Below are positions 43,504 through 52,031 of a DNA stretch of 64,000 bases, one piece after another. The stretch is from Clostridiaceae bacterium (GTDB taxonomy: Bacteria; Bacillota; Clostridia; Lachnospirales; Lachnospiraceae): assembly GCA_902363735.1 (NCBI GenBank), contig CABJBA010000004.1, forward strand, positions 62,001 to 126,000. Reading direction: 5' to 3'. Position numbers and translations under genes: made by a program. The stretch's first letter is position 1, and each line of letters begins with the position of its first letter. The notes below the pieces were generated by a model. The model was not told where the DNA came from. It worked only from the letters and a program-made list of their open reading frames with translations, and made no database searches.

Positions 43504-44463
43504 TTTATTTTCCGATTTCCAATACATGGGATTCATGGTGCATGTTAAGATCAGCCAGTCCGGCAGCTTTTTATACCGTTTTCCCATGAGATATCCCATA
43601 TATTTAAACCCGCTTTTTACAATCACTCCCGGCACAAGCCATGTTTTTTTCTGTTCCACAAGCCACATACATGTCTTTTTTACCAGCCGGATTCCTTCAC
43701 GTTCCGAACGGATTCCTTCAAATACCTCCGGGTGATCCGCCTGGGACACTGCCAGATCAAAATTCCGCTTAAACTGGGCAATGCAGCCGTAATTGTGGGA
43801 ATGATACACCTTGGCATCAGCAACATAGGCAATAGCCTGCCCTCTTTGCCTTATGGCATTCCCTCCATAGATCATGTCCTCATTGAAAATAGTTCTTTTA
43901 ATAAAGCCCCCAGCTTCTAAAAAGACTTTCCTGTCATAAGCACAGCACACATTTGAGGCAAAGAAGGTCTTAATACCCAGCTCCGGCAAATCTGCCTTGA
44001 TTTTAACCCTGCTTTGTTCCGGATAATTAAAGGACCGGGTGTATTGTTCCGCCAGAGCGCAGTCCGGGTTAGGAAGCTGTCTTGCATAGGCCATGGCAAC
44101 CATCTCCCCCTGCCTTCCGGTCTGGTCAAGGCCTTTTACCAAAGCACTCACCAGATGTCTGTCAGCAGGAACCGCATCGTCGGTCATAAATACCATAATA
44201 TCTGCTTCTGAATATCCGGCTCCGCTGTTTCTGGTATTCCCATGGTCAAATTCTGCCTTTGTTACATGATGGACTTCCAGATTCGAAATCCAGGTGTAAT
44301 CATCTTCCTTCCAATAGGATTGATCCGTATTCATAACAATGATCCGCCTTACGGGATAGGTCTGCTCTCCCAGGCGTTTTAAGAGGTGTTTTAAAGTCTT
44401 TCCCGGCTTATAGACAGGGATGATTACATCCACTGTCCGTCTGTCCTTTATCTTCTCTTCCAT
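43501..44463 (-). CDS. Rhamnosyltransferase-like family 2 glycosyltransferase
   Basis: A 320-residue GT2: VDVIIPVYKPGKTLKHLLKRL, VMNTDQSYW, VTKAEFDHGNTRNSGA and VFMTDDAVPAD (DxD-like) followed by AYARQLPN. TKAEFDHGxTRN is typical of RfbF-type rhamnosyltransferases, which use dTDP-L-rhamnose. That agrees with rfbC next door. The start is placed at ATG 44463 (MEEKIKD), with GAGGAAA upstream; the frame extends to 44544 without support. It is cytoplasmic, with a possible peripheral helix near the end. Confidence 0.8.
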   Translation of the reverse strand: MEEKIKDRRTVDVIIPVYKPGKTLKHLLKRLGEQTYPVRRIIVMNTDQSYWKEDDYTWISNLEVHHVTKAEFDHGNTRNSGAGYSEADIMVFMTDDAVPADRHLVSALVKGLDQTGRQGEMVAMAYARQLPNPDCALAEQYTRSFNYPEQSRVKIKADLPELGIKTFFASNVCCAYDRKVFLEAGGFIKRTIFNEDMIYGGNAIRQRGQAIAYVADAKVYHSHNYGCIAQFKRNFDLAVSQADHPEVFEGIRSEREGIRLVKKTCMWLVEQKKTWLVPGVIVKSGFKYMGYLMGKRYKKLPDWLILTCTMNPMYWKSENK

Positions 44464-44483
44464 CACATTTCCTCTACTTTCCA

Positions 44484-46088
44484 TCAATAGCGAAGAACCG
44501 CAGAAGAACAAATGCGGATCAGGGCATAAATACTCACAAAGCATTCCAGATACCAGGCGCTTTTTCTTAAATCCAGACTTGTAGACAGCCGCTTATCAAA
44601 TAAAACTAACAGCACAAGAGGAAGCAAGGGAATGAAATACCGCCCCTGAACCCCTGTAATATAAGTCATTTCCCTTGGTGTCCATCCCACCAGCATGGAA
44701 GCCAGTATCAGACAGACACTTAAAAACACCAAAAGCAGAACCCACAGCTTCTGGCCTCCTGTCATAGGAGCCGTTTCTTCTTCCCTCCTTATGATACTGA
44801 CAAACAGGCCATACCACAGAATTAATAGGCAGAAGAAAGGAACCGATAAGCTGCTGTCCAGATTTCCCAGATACCCTCCCACCATGGTGGTCAGATAGTA
44901 ATCAAGCTGAGTGACCAGGGTTTCATAATACATCTGAAAAATTTCATAAGGATGGTTTCTGACATCCTGTAAGGTGTAACCCGCCGCCTCATTCCAGCTT
45001 ACATAGCCTTCTGTTTCCGTAGCCCAAACAGAAAGTACCATGCGGTTTACTAAAAACACTGCCAGAAGCATAACAGATGCAACTGTAATTACGGAAACCC
45101 AATAGCGCTTCTTTGAGCTGAATTTAGAAGCCGGAATCAAAAGACTGATCCCCGCTATGGGCAGATATACGATCTTCCCCGGTTCCAGAAGAACGAGAAG
45201 CAGGCCTAAAAGAACGGTATCTCTGACAGTTACCTCTTTCTTTTCATATGCCAGATGGAAGCACCATGCCAAAAACACCATGGAAAGGCCGATAAATGCA
45301 GTATCATAAGAAAAGGAAGCCGCCAGATGAAGGGTCATAGGAAGGCAGGAAATGGTCATAAAAAGTTCTTTTTTAAAGGGCATAATCCGGACAGCAAAAA
45401 ACGCCATAGCTGCAAAACAAACAAGATTCATAAGTCTTCCCATATAAATCAAGGGGACGTATCCCCAGTGAAATAAACGGGCCAGGCTGATTCCTATGGC
45501 CTGGGGAAGATATACAAGAGGCATGGTGTTTACGGGAACTTCATACCGAACCGTAAGCCCCTGGCTTTTATCCATAGAAAAGAATCCGGTGAATACCTGT
45601 TGATAGGCATTCTTCCCCACTTCTGTATAAAATTCAATTTCATCATCCCCGCTCCGGACCAGAACATTGGCTCCTCTGCTTATGCGTTTCCGTTCTTCTT
45701 CACTGGCCCGGGCCAGAAATTCTTCATCTGCCACCGCCGGTTGTCCTATAAGCTGGCTGGAAAGACGGTACGCACTAGTGAAATGAACTGCTTCATCAGG
45801 TGCAGAAAAAGGCGGAAGAACAAACATGTAAAACACTCCCAGGGCTATTACTGTCAAGGGAAAGAGCCATTGTCCGGTCTTTGGCATCACCCATAAGGCT
45901 ATTCCCTGACAAAGCAGAAATCCGCTGCCAAGGAGAAGGAGCCACCGGTAAAGCCGCCGTACCGATTCATATTCCGGTGAAGGAATTCTTACGATAATTT
46001 CCGGAAAGGTTTTAAAGAACAGGAGAATAAGAACAAACAGTGTTCCTGCTACTAAAGCCAATCCCTTTTTATTTATGATGGACTTCAC
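44484..46088 (-). CDS. DUF2142 polytopic membrane protein
   Basis: A 534-residue protein with about twelve membrane helices. The loop FVLPPFSAPDEAVHFTSAYRLS after the third helix is the diagnostic DUF2142 signature (PPxSxPDExxHF). These proteins resemble GT-C glycosyltransferases and occur in teichoic acid and O-antigen loci, where they are thought to transfer a sugar from a polyprenyl phosphate on the outer membrane face. Its start overlaps the end of the DUF2304 gene by 20 bases, and a GT2 follows upstream, a common trio. The exact reaction is unknown. Confidence 0.75.
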   Translation of the reverse strand: MKSIINKKGLALVAGTLFVLILLFFKTFPEIIVRIPSPEYESVRRLYRWLLLLGSGFLLCQGIALWVMPKTGQWLFPLTVIALGVFYMFVLPPFSAPDEAVHFTSAYRLSSQLIGQPAVADEEFLARASEEERKRISRGANVLVRSGDDEIEFYTEVGKNAYQQVFTGFFSMDKSQGLTVRYEVPVNTMPLVYLPQAIGISLARLFHWGYVPLIYMGRLMNLVCFAAMAFFAVRIMPFKKELFMTISCLPMTLHLAASFSYDTAFIGLSMVFLAWCFHLAYEKKEVTVRDTVLLGLLLVLLEPGKIVYLPIAGISLLIPASKFSSKKRYWVSVITVASVMLLAVFLVNRMVLSVWATETEGYVSWNEAAGYTLQDVRNHPYEIFQMYYETLVTQLDYYLTTMVGGYLGNLDSSLSVPFFCLLILWYGLFVSIIRREEETAPMTGGQKLWVLLLVFLSVCLILASMLVGWTPREMTYITGVQGRYFIPLLPLVLLVLFDKRLSTSLDLRKSAWYLECFVSIYALIRICSSAVLRY

Positions 46089-46443
46089 GCTTTTTCCCCT
46101 CCTTCTGGGCTTCCAGCTCTTCCCGGTCCAAAGCCAGAAGCTGAACCAGTTCCGTAACCCTGCGTTCCAGTTGGGATATTTTCATGGATTGGGAAAACAC
46201 CTTGATCAGCAGAATAAAGATCATAAAGGTAAAAATAAAGTTAGCGGTGGAGTAAGTTCCAACCGTGCGGGAGAGCAGATCCGCTACCCATGGAAATACA
46301 CTGAATACCACCAAAAGCAGGGAAAACATTACCCAGAAGATAGAATCCTCTATTTTCATCTTGGAGTGGCGTATTTTCCTGAATACATAGCATGTGAGCA
46401 ATATGGAAACACATATTAAAACGCCTCTGAGTGCAACCGTCAT
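46069..46443 (-). CDS. DUF2304 small membrane protein
   Basis: A 124-residue protein with three hydrophobic helices (about 5-20, 33-55, 67-85), the DUF2304 pattern EDSIFWVMFSLLLVVFSVFPW between helix one and two, and a charged coiled C-terminal tail (LERRVTELVQLLALDREELE). DUF2304 proteins usually accompany DPM1-like GT2s, as here (46490-47188), and may anchor or assist them as GtrA-like partners. GGGAG precedes the ATG, and the gene ends 20 bases inside the DUF2142 gene. Confidence 0.8.
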   Translation of the reverse strand: MTVALRGVLICVSILLTCYVFRKIRHSKMKIEDSIFWVMFSLLLVVFSVFPWVADLLSRTVGTYSTANFIFTFMIFILLIKVFSQSMKISQLERRVTELVQLLALDREELEAQKEGKKREVHHK

Positions 46444-46489
46444 CGTTTGTTCTCCCTTCTCTTACCCCCCAGGGGGTCTTCTCTTTGCC

Positions 46490-47188
46490 TTACCCCCGGT
46501 TCCGAATCCGGAAGCTCTGGACCAGCAAAATGGAAAACAGCATCTTTCCCATATACCGGGCCGCATTGACCGGATTTAAGTAGCTTTCGCCCATGATTCT
46601 CTCATCCATAGTAACAGGAATCTCAAATACCCTGGCTCCCTGTTTGATCAGATAGGAAATGGTGTCCGGCTCCGGGCCGTAATTAAGGCCATCGGCAAAT
46701 TCTTTAATCATCTTCTGGCTGAACATGCGCATTCCTGAAGTCGGGTCCTTTACCTTCACTCCGGTGGTAAGCCATATGGCTCCGCTTAAGATAGAACTTC
46801 CCAGCATACGCATGGAAAAAGGCTTTTTCTCCGATATAAAACGGGATCCGATGACAATATCATATCCTTCATCCATTTTTTCCCTCATAGGAAGAATGTA
46901 TTCAGGGCGGTGCTGTCCATCTCCATCAAATTGAACCGCATACCGGTATCCGTTGCGGTGTGCGTATTTGAGTCCGGTCTGAAACGCACCGGCCAGGCCT
47001 AAGTTGACAGGAAGATCAATGATCCGCCAGCCATGGCTCCGGCAGATATCTGCCGTCTGGTCGGTAGAGCCGTCGTTGATAATCACATAGTCAAATACAG
47101 GGTGATTTTTAATCACTTCTCCTACCACCCGTTCAATATTAAGAGCTTCGTTGTATGCAGGTATTACTACCAGAACCTTATCCATCAT
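46490..47188 (-). CDS. DPM1-like family 2 glycosyltransferase
   Basis: A 232-residue GT2 without C-terminal helices: VLVVIPAYNEALNIERVV, YVIINDGSTDQT, LPVNLGLAGAFQTGL and QFDGDGQHRPEY (DxD plus QH, typical of polyprenyl-phosphate sugar synthases). The missing membrane helices may be supplied by the DUF2304 protein that follows. It probably makes a lipid-linked donor for the DUF2142 protein. The start lies in an ATGA overlap with the flippase gene; M2 (47185) is an alternative. Confidence 0.85.
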   Translation of the reverse strand: MMDKVLVVIPAYNEALNIERVVGEVIKNHPVFDYVIINDGSTDQTADICRSHGWRIIDLPVNLGLAGAFQTGLKYAHRNGYRYAVQFDGDGQHRPEYILPMREKMDEGYDIVIGSRFISEKKPFSMRMLGSSILSGAIWLTTGVKVKDPTSGMRMFSQKMIKEFADGLNYGPEPDTISYLIKQGARVFEIPVTMDERIMGESYLNPVNAARYMGKMLFSILLVQSFRIRNRG

Positions 47189-48441
47189 CTCCCAATGTTT
47201 CTCCCTTTACTTTTCTCTTTTCCAAATGTCCGGACGGCCTGACCCATAAAGCAAATCATAAGGATAAGCATTTCCAGCATATAGGAAAGGGCTCCTCCGT
47301 TGATTCCTCCCATCCTCACCAGGCGAAAGGAAAGAACAAAGGAAAGGAGGCAGACAGGCACGTACCCCCAGAATATCAGCTTTTGTTTCTTCATAATAAC
47401 AAGCACATAATAAAACAGGTTCATGACTGCAAATAAACCTCCGCCCAGGATAATCAAAAGCAGGCCAGTCTTATAAGGCTCCAGATTTATATTATAAATA
47501 GCTCCCAGTACAGGCACCCCAAAAAACCAGGTTCCTGCCAGTGCTGCTGCCGTAAGGAACAGAATAATGCCCGTCAGTTTTTTTACGCTGGAATGAAATT
47601 CTGAAAACTGCTTTTCCTCCCACTGAAAGGACAGCTTGGTTAAAAAAGGACGGATGACAAAGTTTGCCGCCAGATTAATTACAGAAGTCGGCATAAAAAT
47701 GGCCGCAAAAGCGGCATTATCCGCAGAAGTCATCTGGGCATCAACCCCATACCTTGCCATGGCAAATATAAGACCGTCCAGGAAGACCGATAAAAACAGC
47801 AGAAAACACTCCTGCAAAAGCTTCCACTGGCTGCCTGAGGCCTTTGTAAACCGGATTTCCGGAATACGTCCAGCTGATCTTTTATCAAACATCAAGATTC
47901 CTGCGCCCTGGGATATGACCGCAACACCGCTGGAAAAAATCAGATTCCTTGTGATTGCCAGGGAACCTAAAAAGCAGAGAACCGAAAGCAGGGTTCGATA
48001 GGTCATGGCCTGTCCGGTCAGATATAAGTGTCCGTTTCTCTGAAACTCCGATTCATATACGTCGGCAAAGCCATCCAGCACCTTATAAAGCACCATAAGA
48101 AACACCACCAGAGCCTTTTCAGCCGTATATTGACCCGAAGGCTTCACCGTTTGAATAACAATGTAACAGACTCCCAGAACCAGTGCGGCCATACAGGTCA
48201 CAAGACGGGCCAGCCGGTATTCTCCAAAAGTATATCTTCTGCCGATATCGGTACTCTGAAGGGGCCTCATGCCAAAATAGGCCACCAGAAACATCTGCTG
48301 ACCAAAGGTGCCGAAGGCAAAGGCGAATATTCCTCCCTTGTCAGTTCCCACCAGATGATTGACAAAAGCCGCAAGAACCATGCTGGAGCCCGCGTAGACC
48401 AGACTTCCCACCATATTCCAGGCTATATTTTTTCGTTCCAT
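47185..48441 (-). CDS. Polysaccharide flippase-like membrane protein (Wzx/MATE fold)
   Basis: A 418-residue protein with about twelve helices in the MOP-superfamily pattern. It begins KNIAWNMVGSLVYAGSSMVLAAFV and has the paired-bundle layout of Wzx flippases (YRLARLVTC, FLTKLSFQWEEKQFSEF, SVKKLTGIILFL). It would flip a lipid-linked repeat unit to the outside. ATG 48441 (MERKNIAWN) is chosen since AGAGGAACGG precedes it. It is the first gene of this operon after a predicted promoter (48474-48502). Having a flippase and an ABC exporter in the same operon suggests two products or a side-chain pathway. Confidence 0.8.
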   Translation of the reverse strand: MERKNIAWNMVGSLVYAGSSMVLAAFVNHLVGTDKGGIFAFAFGTFGQQMFLVAYFGMRPLQSTDIGRRYTFGEYRLARLVTCMAALVLGVCYIVIQTVKPSGQYTAEKALVVFLMVLYKVLDGFADVYESEFQRNGHLYLTGQAMTYRTLLSVLCFLGSLAITRNLIFSSGVAVISQGAGILMFDKRSAGRIPEIRFTKASGSQWKLLQECFLLFLSVFLDGLIFAMARYGVDAQMTSADNAAFAAIFMPTSVINLAANFVIRPFLTKLSFQWEEKQFSEFHSSVKKLTGIILFLTAAALAGTWFFGVPVLGAIYNINLEPYKTGLLLIILGGGLFAVMNLFYYVLVIMKKQKLIFWGYVPVCLLSFVLSFRLVRMGGINGGALSYMLEMLILMICFMGQAVRTFGKEKSKGRNIGR

Positions 48442-48473
48442 TTCCGTTCCTCTTAGCTTCTTATGCTCCATTT

Positions 48474-48502
48474 ATTTTACAATACATCTGTTAAAAAGTA
48501 AA
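48474..48502 (-). promoter_or_regulatory. Predicted promoter of the 48.4-kb operon
   Basis: The minus strand has TTTACT (48497-48502), a 17-base spacer and TAAAAT (48474-48479), about 33 bases above the flippase ATG and immediately after the terminator of the DUF5722 gene. Confidence 0.5.
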
Positions 48503-48507
48503 CTTAA

Positions 48508-48547
48508 AAAGGCCCTGCAGAGTACTTCACTCCCTGCAGGGGCCTTT
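48508..48547 (-). terminator. Intrinsic terminator after the DUF5722 gene
   Basis: A 13-pair stem (48508-48520 with 48534-48547, one bulged base) around CCTGCAG is followed on the minus strand by TTTTTAAG. It lies 8 bases past the stop at 48555. Confidence 0.85.
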
Positions 48548-48554
48548 ATTCTTA

Positions 48555-50255
48555 TTATTCCATGGACTTCCATCTGAAATCAGGAACCACATCGGACCAT
48601 TTTTCTATTCCAATAATAGGTTTTGCAAATTCCGTAAGTTCCAGAGTGTATTTCTTTTTATCAATGTTACGGAATACCTGCCAGATCTTCCGCCTCTTTG
48701 TCGCAACAATATGATCTCCCTGATCCATCCGGCATTCCCAAAGACCGAAGGCCAATCCGCTTCGCACTTCTAAGGGCGCATCCACCTGACGGCTTAGAAT
48801 ATAAGCATCAATATGAGGATTGCTGTCAACCAGGTAATAGGAATAGGCAAATGCTGCCGCCTGAATCTGGGAAACATCTCCTCTGGTTGGACTCATGGCT
48901 GTAAAGCCCTCTTCTGTCAGAATGATATGACGGACATTACCGGCAGGGGTCCGGAAAGCTGTCTGCCCCATATAATCAGTGAGAAGATTTAAGTTGGCAA
49001 AGTTGATAACAGGAGAATTGAAGTCTTTGGTAATCCAGCCTGTAGTAGCGTCATCCCAGAATTCAGGCTCTATCATAGGAGCCGGATAAGGATGGTAGGC
49101 CAGACCCCAGTCCATCTCTCCCTGAGAAGCAGTGATTGCATTAAAGGTATCCACAATATTCTTGCCGCCATACTTTAACTTGTTATCAATCTCATTATTC
49201 CAGTTGTAATCCAGTGAGAAGTATACTCTGTCATTGGCGCTGACACTTTTTATTGCGGTATAGAAAATACGGAATGCGTCATGATAAGCCTGAACATAGC
49301 TTTTTAAATCCCATGGGCCGGTGTAGTTCCACTGCTGGTTATTGATCTCATTTCCAATGATCCAGTTGGAAACCTTTCCCTGATTTGGATTGGAACCGTT
49401 GTAACGCTCCGCAAGGAAGGAAGCAATGGCCCTGGTCTGCTCAAATCCTTTTTCCGTAGCCGGGTTAAACAAGTAATAAAATGCATTAGAAGACTTCTTG
49501 GTACCTGGATAAATCAAATCCGGTGTGGCATCATTCCAGCCGTTTAAGATAATGGCTGTTATGGTCATGCCTTTACCGGAAAGAGCACTGATGGTGCTGT
49601 CATATCCTTCCATAACCTGTTTGCTGAAGTGATATGTCTTTCCATCATATTGATAATCAATTCCCTCACCCAGAATCTGGTGAAATGCGATGTTGGTTGA
49701 CGCATGTTTTACTCCCAGTTCAAAAGCATCTGCCAGCATATTCAGTTCGATCTGCAGACCCTTTTTCGTCAGGGGATCGTTAAATGGATTAGTATTTGGT
49801 GCAACAGCCTCAGGATTGGTAATATAATGGGGCTTGCTTACCTCAATATATTTTTCTCCGTCCCACACGGCTACTACAAACCTGCTGTATAAACGGTCAT
49901 CTTTTGTCCCTTGGTTTAAAGAAAAGTTGTAGGTAACTTCTTTTCCAAAGGGCTTGGCTCCAGCATAGTCGGTTCTTCCGTTTAAATCCTTCTGATAGGG
50001 CTGCTGCTCCACCAGATAAAGCACTCCGTCTGTTCCGGTCATATCTCCGTCACTGACTACCTTCACCGTTACACTGGTCTTGTCCTGATTCACCAGACTG
50101 GATGTGATGGTGGATTCTACCGCCGGTTTCTTCTCCTGGGGTGTATCTGCCGTATTCGCTGCCGTATTTGCCCATAAGACAGACGTTCCTAAAAGACACA
50201 TCGAAACCATTAGCAGGGCTCCTGCAATTCCTTTTCCTATCTTCTTATGATTCAT
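48555..50255 (-). CDS. Secreted DUF5722 protein, glycoside-hydrolase-like
   Basis: A 566-residue protein with a signal peptide (MNHKKIGKGIAGALLMVSMC, cleavage near LWA). About 35-160 is beta-rich and 165-540 looks like a TIM barrel: HASTNIAFHQILGEGIDYQ, ITAIILNGWND, SNWIIGNEINNQQWNY (E as a possible acid/base), VYFSLDYNWNNE, GLAYHPYPAP and HIILTEEGFTA (E as a possible nucleophile). This matches DUF5722, a clan GH-A-like family without known substrate. It may trim or hydrolyse the surface glycan made by its neighbours. The start is ATG 50255 with AAAGAGGAA upstream; the longer frame to 50330 reads through a palindromic repeat. Confidence 0.75.
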   Translation of the reverse strand: MNHKKIGKGIAGALLMVSMCLLGTSVLWANTAANTADTPQEKKPAVESTITSSLVNQDKTSVTVKVVSDGDMTGTDGVLYLVEQQPYQKDLNGRTDYAGAKPFGKEVTYNFSLNQGTKDDRLYSRFVVAVWDGEKYIEVSKPHYITNPEAVAPNTNPFNDPLTKKGLQIELNMLADAFELGVKHASTNIAFHQILGEGIDYQYDGKTYHFSKQVMEGYDSTISALSGKGMTITAIILNGWNDATPDLIYPGTKKSSNAFYYLFNPATEKGFEQTRAIASFLAERYNGSNPNQGKVSNWIIGNEINNQQWNYTGPWDLKSYVQAYHDAFRIFYTAIKSVSANDRVYFSLDYNWNNEIDNKLKYGGKNIVDTFNAITASQGEMDWGLAYHPYPAPMIEPEFWDDATTGWITKDFNSPVINFANLNLLTDYMGQTAFRTPAGNVRHIILTEEGFTAMSPTRGDVSQIQAAAFAYSYYLVDSNPHIDAYILSRQVDAPLEVRSGLAFGLWECRMDQGDHIVATKRRKIWQVFRNIDKKKYTLELTEFAKPIIGIEKWSDVVPDFRWKSME

Positions 50256-50288
50256 TCTTGTTTCCTCTTTCTTGCTAACGTTTTTTGT

Positions 50289-50312
50289 GCATAATGGTAT
50301 ACCCGCAGGGTG
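50289..50312. repeat. Third copy of the palindromic REP-like core
   Basis: The stretch 50289-50312 reads GCATAATGGTATACCC followed by GCAGGGTG, nearly identical to the cores at 34771-34797 and 34822-34848. It lies in the 5' untranslated leader of the DUF5722 gene, in the same orientation to the downstream start as the copies before gmhB. Confidence 0.75.
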
Positions 50313-50347
50313 TTTCCTCCATGCTGCCAAATTTCATGTACTCTACC

Positions 50348-50399
50348 ATAATACCCATGTATTGCCATATTTACAATAACGATTTTATTACGTTATTGT
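50348..50399 (-). promoter_or_regulatory. Promoter with overlapping inverted-repeat operator, DUF5722 gene
   Basis: The minus strand has -35 TTGTAA (50371-50376), a 17-base spacer and -10 TATTAT (50348-50353). A perfect 9-base inverted repeat ACAATAACG/CGTTATTGT (50373-50381 and 50391-50399) overlaps the -35 box. Its position suggests repressor or activator control. The leader to the ATG at 50255 is about 85 bases long. Confidence 0.55.
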
Positions 50400-50434
50400 G
50401 TATTTACTTACAATATTATTACCTTAGACTTAGT

Positions 50435-51877
50435 CTAATGTTTTAAATTTTTAACCGTGGTGTACAGATATACAAAACTTTCCAGCTTAAATATCCAGGA
50501 AAGCCCTCCGTAGACCAGAACTCCCACCAGAATCTGAACCAGAAGCGTCAGGAGCGTTCCTTCTATTATATACTGGACTCCGTAGGCAGCTGCGCACATA
50601 ACTGCAGACAGGATAAGGGAAGGAAATACGTCTTTCCATTGCTGGGAAAAGCTGTAATTCAGCAGCTTTTTATTGGGATAAGCATTGATAAAGGTACAGA
50701 CGAAATCAGTTACCGCCCGAAGTCCCACCATGGCGTAAATACCAAAGGGGATGCTGATAATAAGGGCAACTACGCTGACGCATTTCTTCACAATCTCCAG
50801 CTTTAAAAATATTTCACTTCTTCCCAATGCATTGATGGCCTGTAAATTAGCCACATGAAGGGGCCAGGTGGCATAGGCCACACAAAGAAGGCGCAGCATG
50901 GGAACAGAAGGCAGATAACGGTCTGTCAAAAGCAGCTTTACCATAGGTTCTGCCACTGCAATGAGTCCTGCCATCATGGGAAAAACCAGATAAGAGCTGG
51001 TGACTATGGACCTTCGAACCATGCTCTTTAGTTTGTCCCTGTCATCCTGGCAGGCGGAAAAGGCAGGAAGCATAACCGATTGGATGGCCGCCCCCAGATT
51101 GTTTGCAATAAGAGCAGGAAACTGGTTTCCTCTGGTATACTGGCCCATCATATAGGAGCTGTATTGTTTTCCAATAACAAGGCCGTACAGATTTGTAAAT
51201 ACGGTATCAATCAGGCCGGAACAGAGAATCTTCCAGCCATAAGAAAACAGGCCCTTTGCCCTTTCTATGGAAAAAATAAGTCTGGGACGCCACTTTACCA
51301 GAAACCCCAGTACCACCATGAGAAAGAAGCTGTAAAAAAACTGCTGCATGGCAAGGGACCAGAGCCCGTAACCTCTGGCCGCCATAACAACGCCGATCAC
51401 ACCGGAGGCGGAGGCAGCTAAAAGACTTGCCATGCACAACTTCCGGAATTCCATATTTCTGGCGACCACTGCGGATTGAATTGACGTGACTGCTCCGAAA
51501 AACAGGGTTACAGAAAGAATCCGGAGGACAGGAGAGAAAACAGGCTGTCCGTAAAATGCCCCGATTGCAGGTGCACAAAAAAATAAAACCCCGTAAAGAA
51601 TCACGGCGATTGCGGCACTTATATAAAAAGCGGAGGAGTAATCCGCTTCATCCACATGGTATTTCTGAATCAGGGCAGTGTTAACCCCGCTTTGGACAAA
51701 GACATTTCCAATGGAAATAAATATCATGATGAGCATGACTTCTCCGGACTCCGACGGCGTCAGCATCCGGGCAAGAAGAACCGATACCAGAAATTGAATA
51801 CCCTGGGTTCCTCCATTTTCCATTGCTTTCCAGAACAGACCGGAAAGTACCTTTTTTTTTAAATTTTCCTGATACAT
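50435..51877 (-). CDS. Polysaccharide flippase (WzxC/TuaB-like)
   Basis: A 480-residue MOP-superfamily flippase with fourteen or so hydrophobic segments. It shows the WzxC-like pattern VLSGLFWKAMENGGTQGIQFLVSVLLAR at the start, ALIQKYHVDEADYSSAFYIS near 70 and YGWKILCSGLIDTVFTNLYGLVIGK near 213. It would translocate a lipid-linked repeat unit, perhaps of a teichuronic-acid-like polymer. It is transcribed alone from a promoter at 51920-51948 and is not closely related to the flippase at 47185-48441. The start ATG follows GAGG by 12 bases, rather far. Confidence 0.88.
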   Translation of the reverse strand: MYQENLKKKVLSGLFWKAMENGGTQGIQFLVSVLLARMLTPSESGEVMLIMIFISIGNVFVQSGVNTALIQKYHVDEADYSSAFYISAAIAVILYGVLFFCAPAIGAFYGQPVFSPVLRILSVTLFFGAVTSIQSAVVARNMEFRKLCMASLLAASASGVIGVVMAARGYGLWSLAMQQFFYSFFLMVVLGFLVKWRPRLIFSIERAKGLFSYGWKILCSGLIDTVFTNLYGLVIGKQYSSYMMGQYTRGNQFPALIANNLGAAIQSVMLPAFSACQDDRDKLKSMVRRSIVTSSYLVFPMMAGLIAVAEPMVKLLLTDRYLPSVPMLRLLCVAYATWPLHVANLQAINALGRSEIFLKLEIVKKCVSVVALIISIPFGIYAMVGLRAVTDFVCTFINAYPNKKLLNYSFSQQWKDVFPSLILSAVMCAAAYGVQYIIEGTLLTLLVQILVGVLVYGGLSWIFKLESFVYLYTTVKNLKH

Positions 51878-51919
51878 ACTGGCTTTTTACCTCATTTTTT
51901 CTTTTGGCATTTTCACCTT

Positions 51920-51948
51920 ATTGTACTATATCCCCCAATAAATGTAAA
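51920..51948 (-). promoter_or_regulatory. Predicted promoter of the WzxC-like flippase gene
   Basis: The minus strand has TTTACA (51943-51948), a 17-base spacer and TACAAT (51920-51925), about 43 bases above the ATG at 51877. No convincing promoter was found on the other strand for the divergent L,D-transpeptidase gene, though AGGAGG at 52016 is a good ribosome site. Confidence 0.6.
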
Positions 51949-52031
51949 TCTTATATAGCATTTTGGCCATGATTATGTTAAAGTAATCTTGTATATGGTT
52001 TTTTATCTAAAGAATCAGGAGGTTTTAAATT

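Noticed and set aside
43454..43735. 93-residue plus-strand frame near the rfbC upstream region
   Set aside because: It lies mostly antisense to the rhamnosyltransferase-like gene and has no start signal.
50256..50330. N-terminal extension of the DUF5722 frame
   Set aside because: It reads through the same palindromic core. A signal peptide with a good ribosome site begins at 50255.
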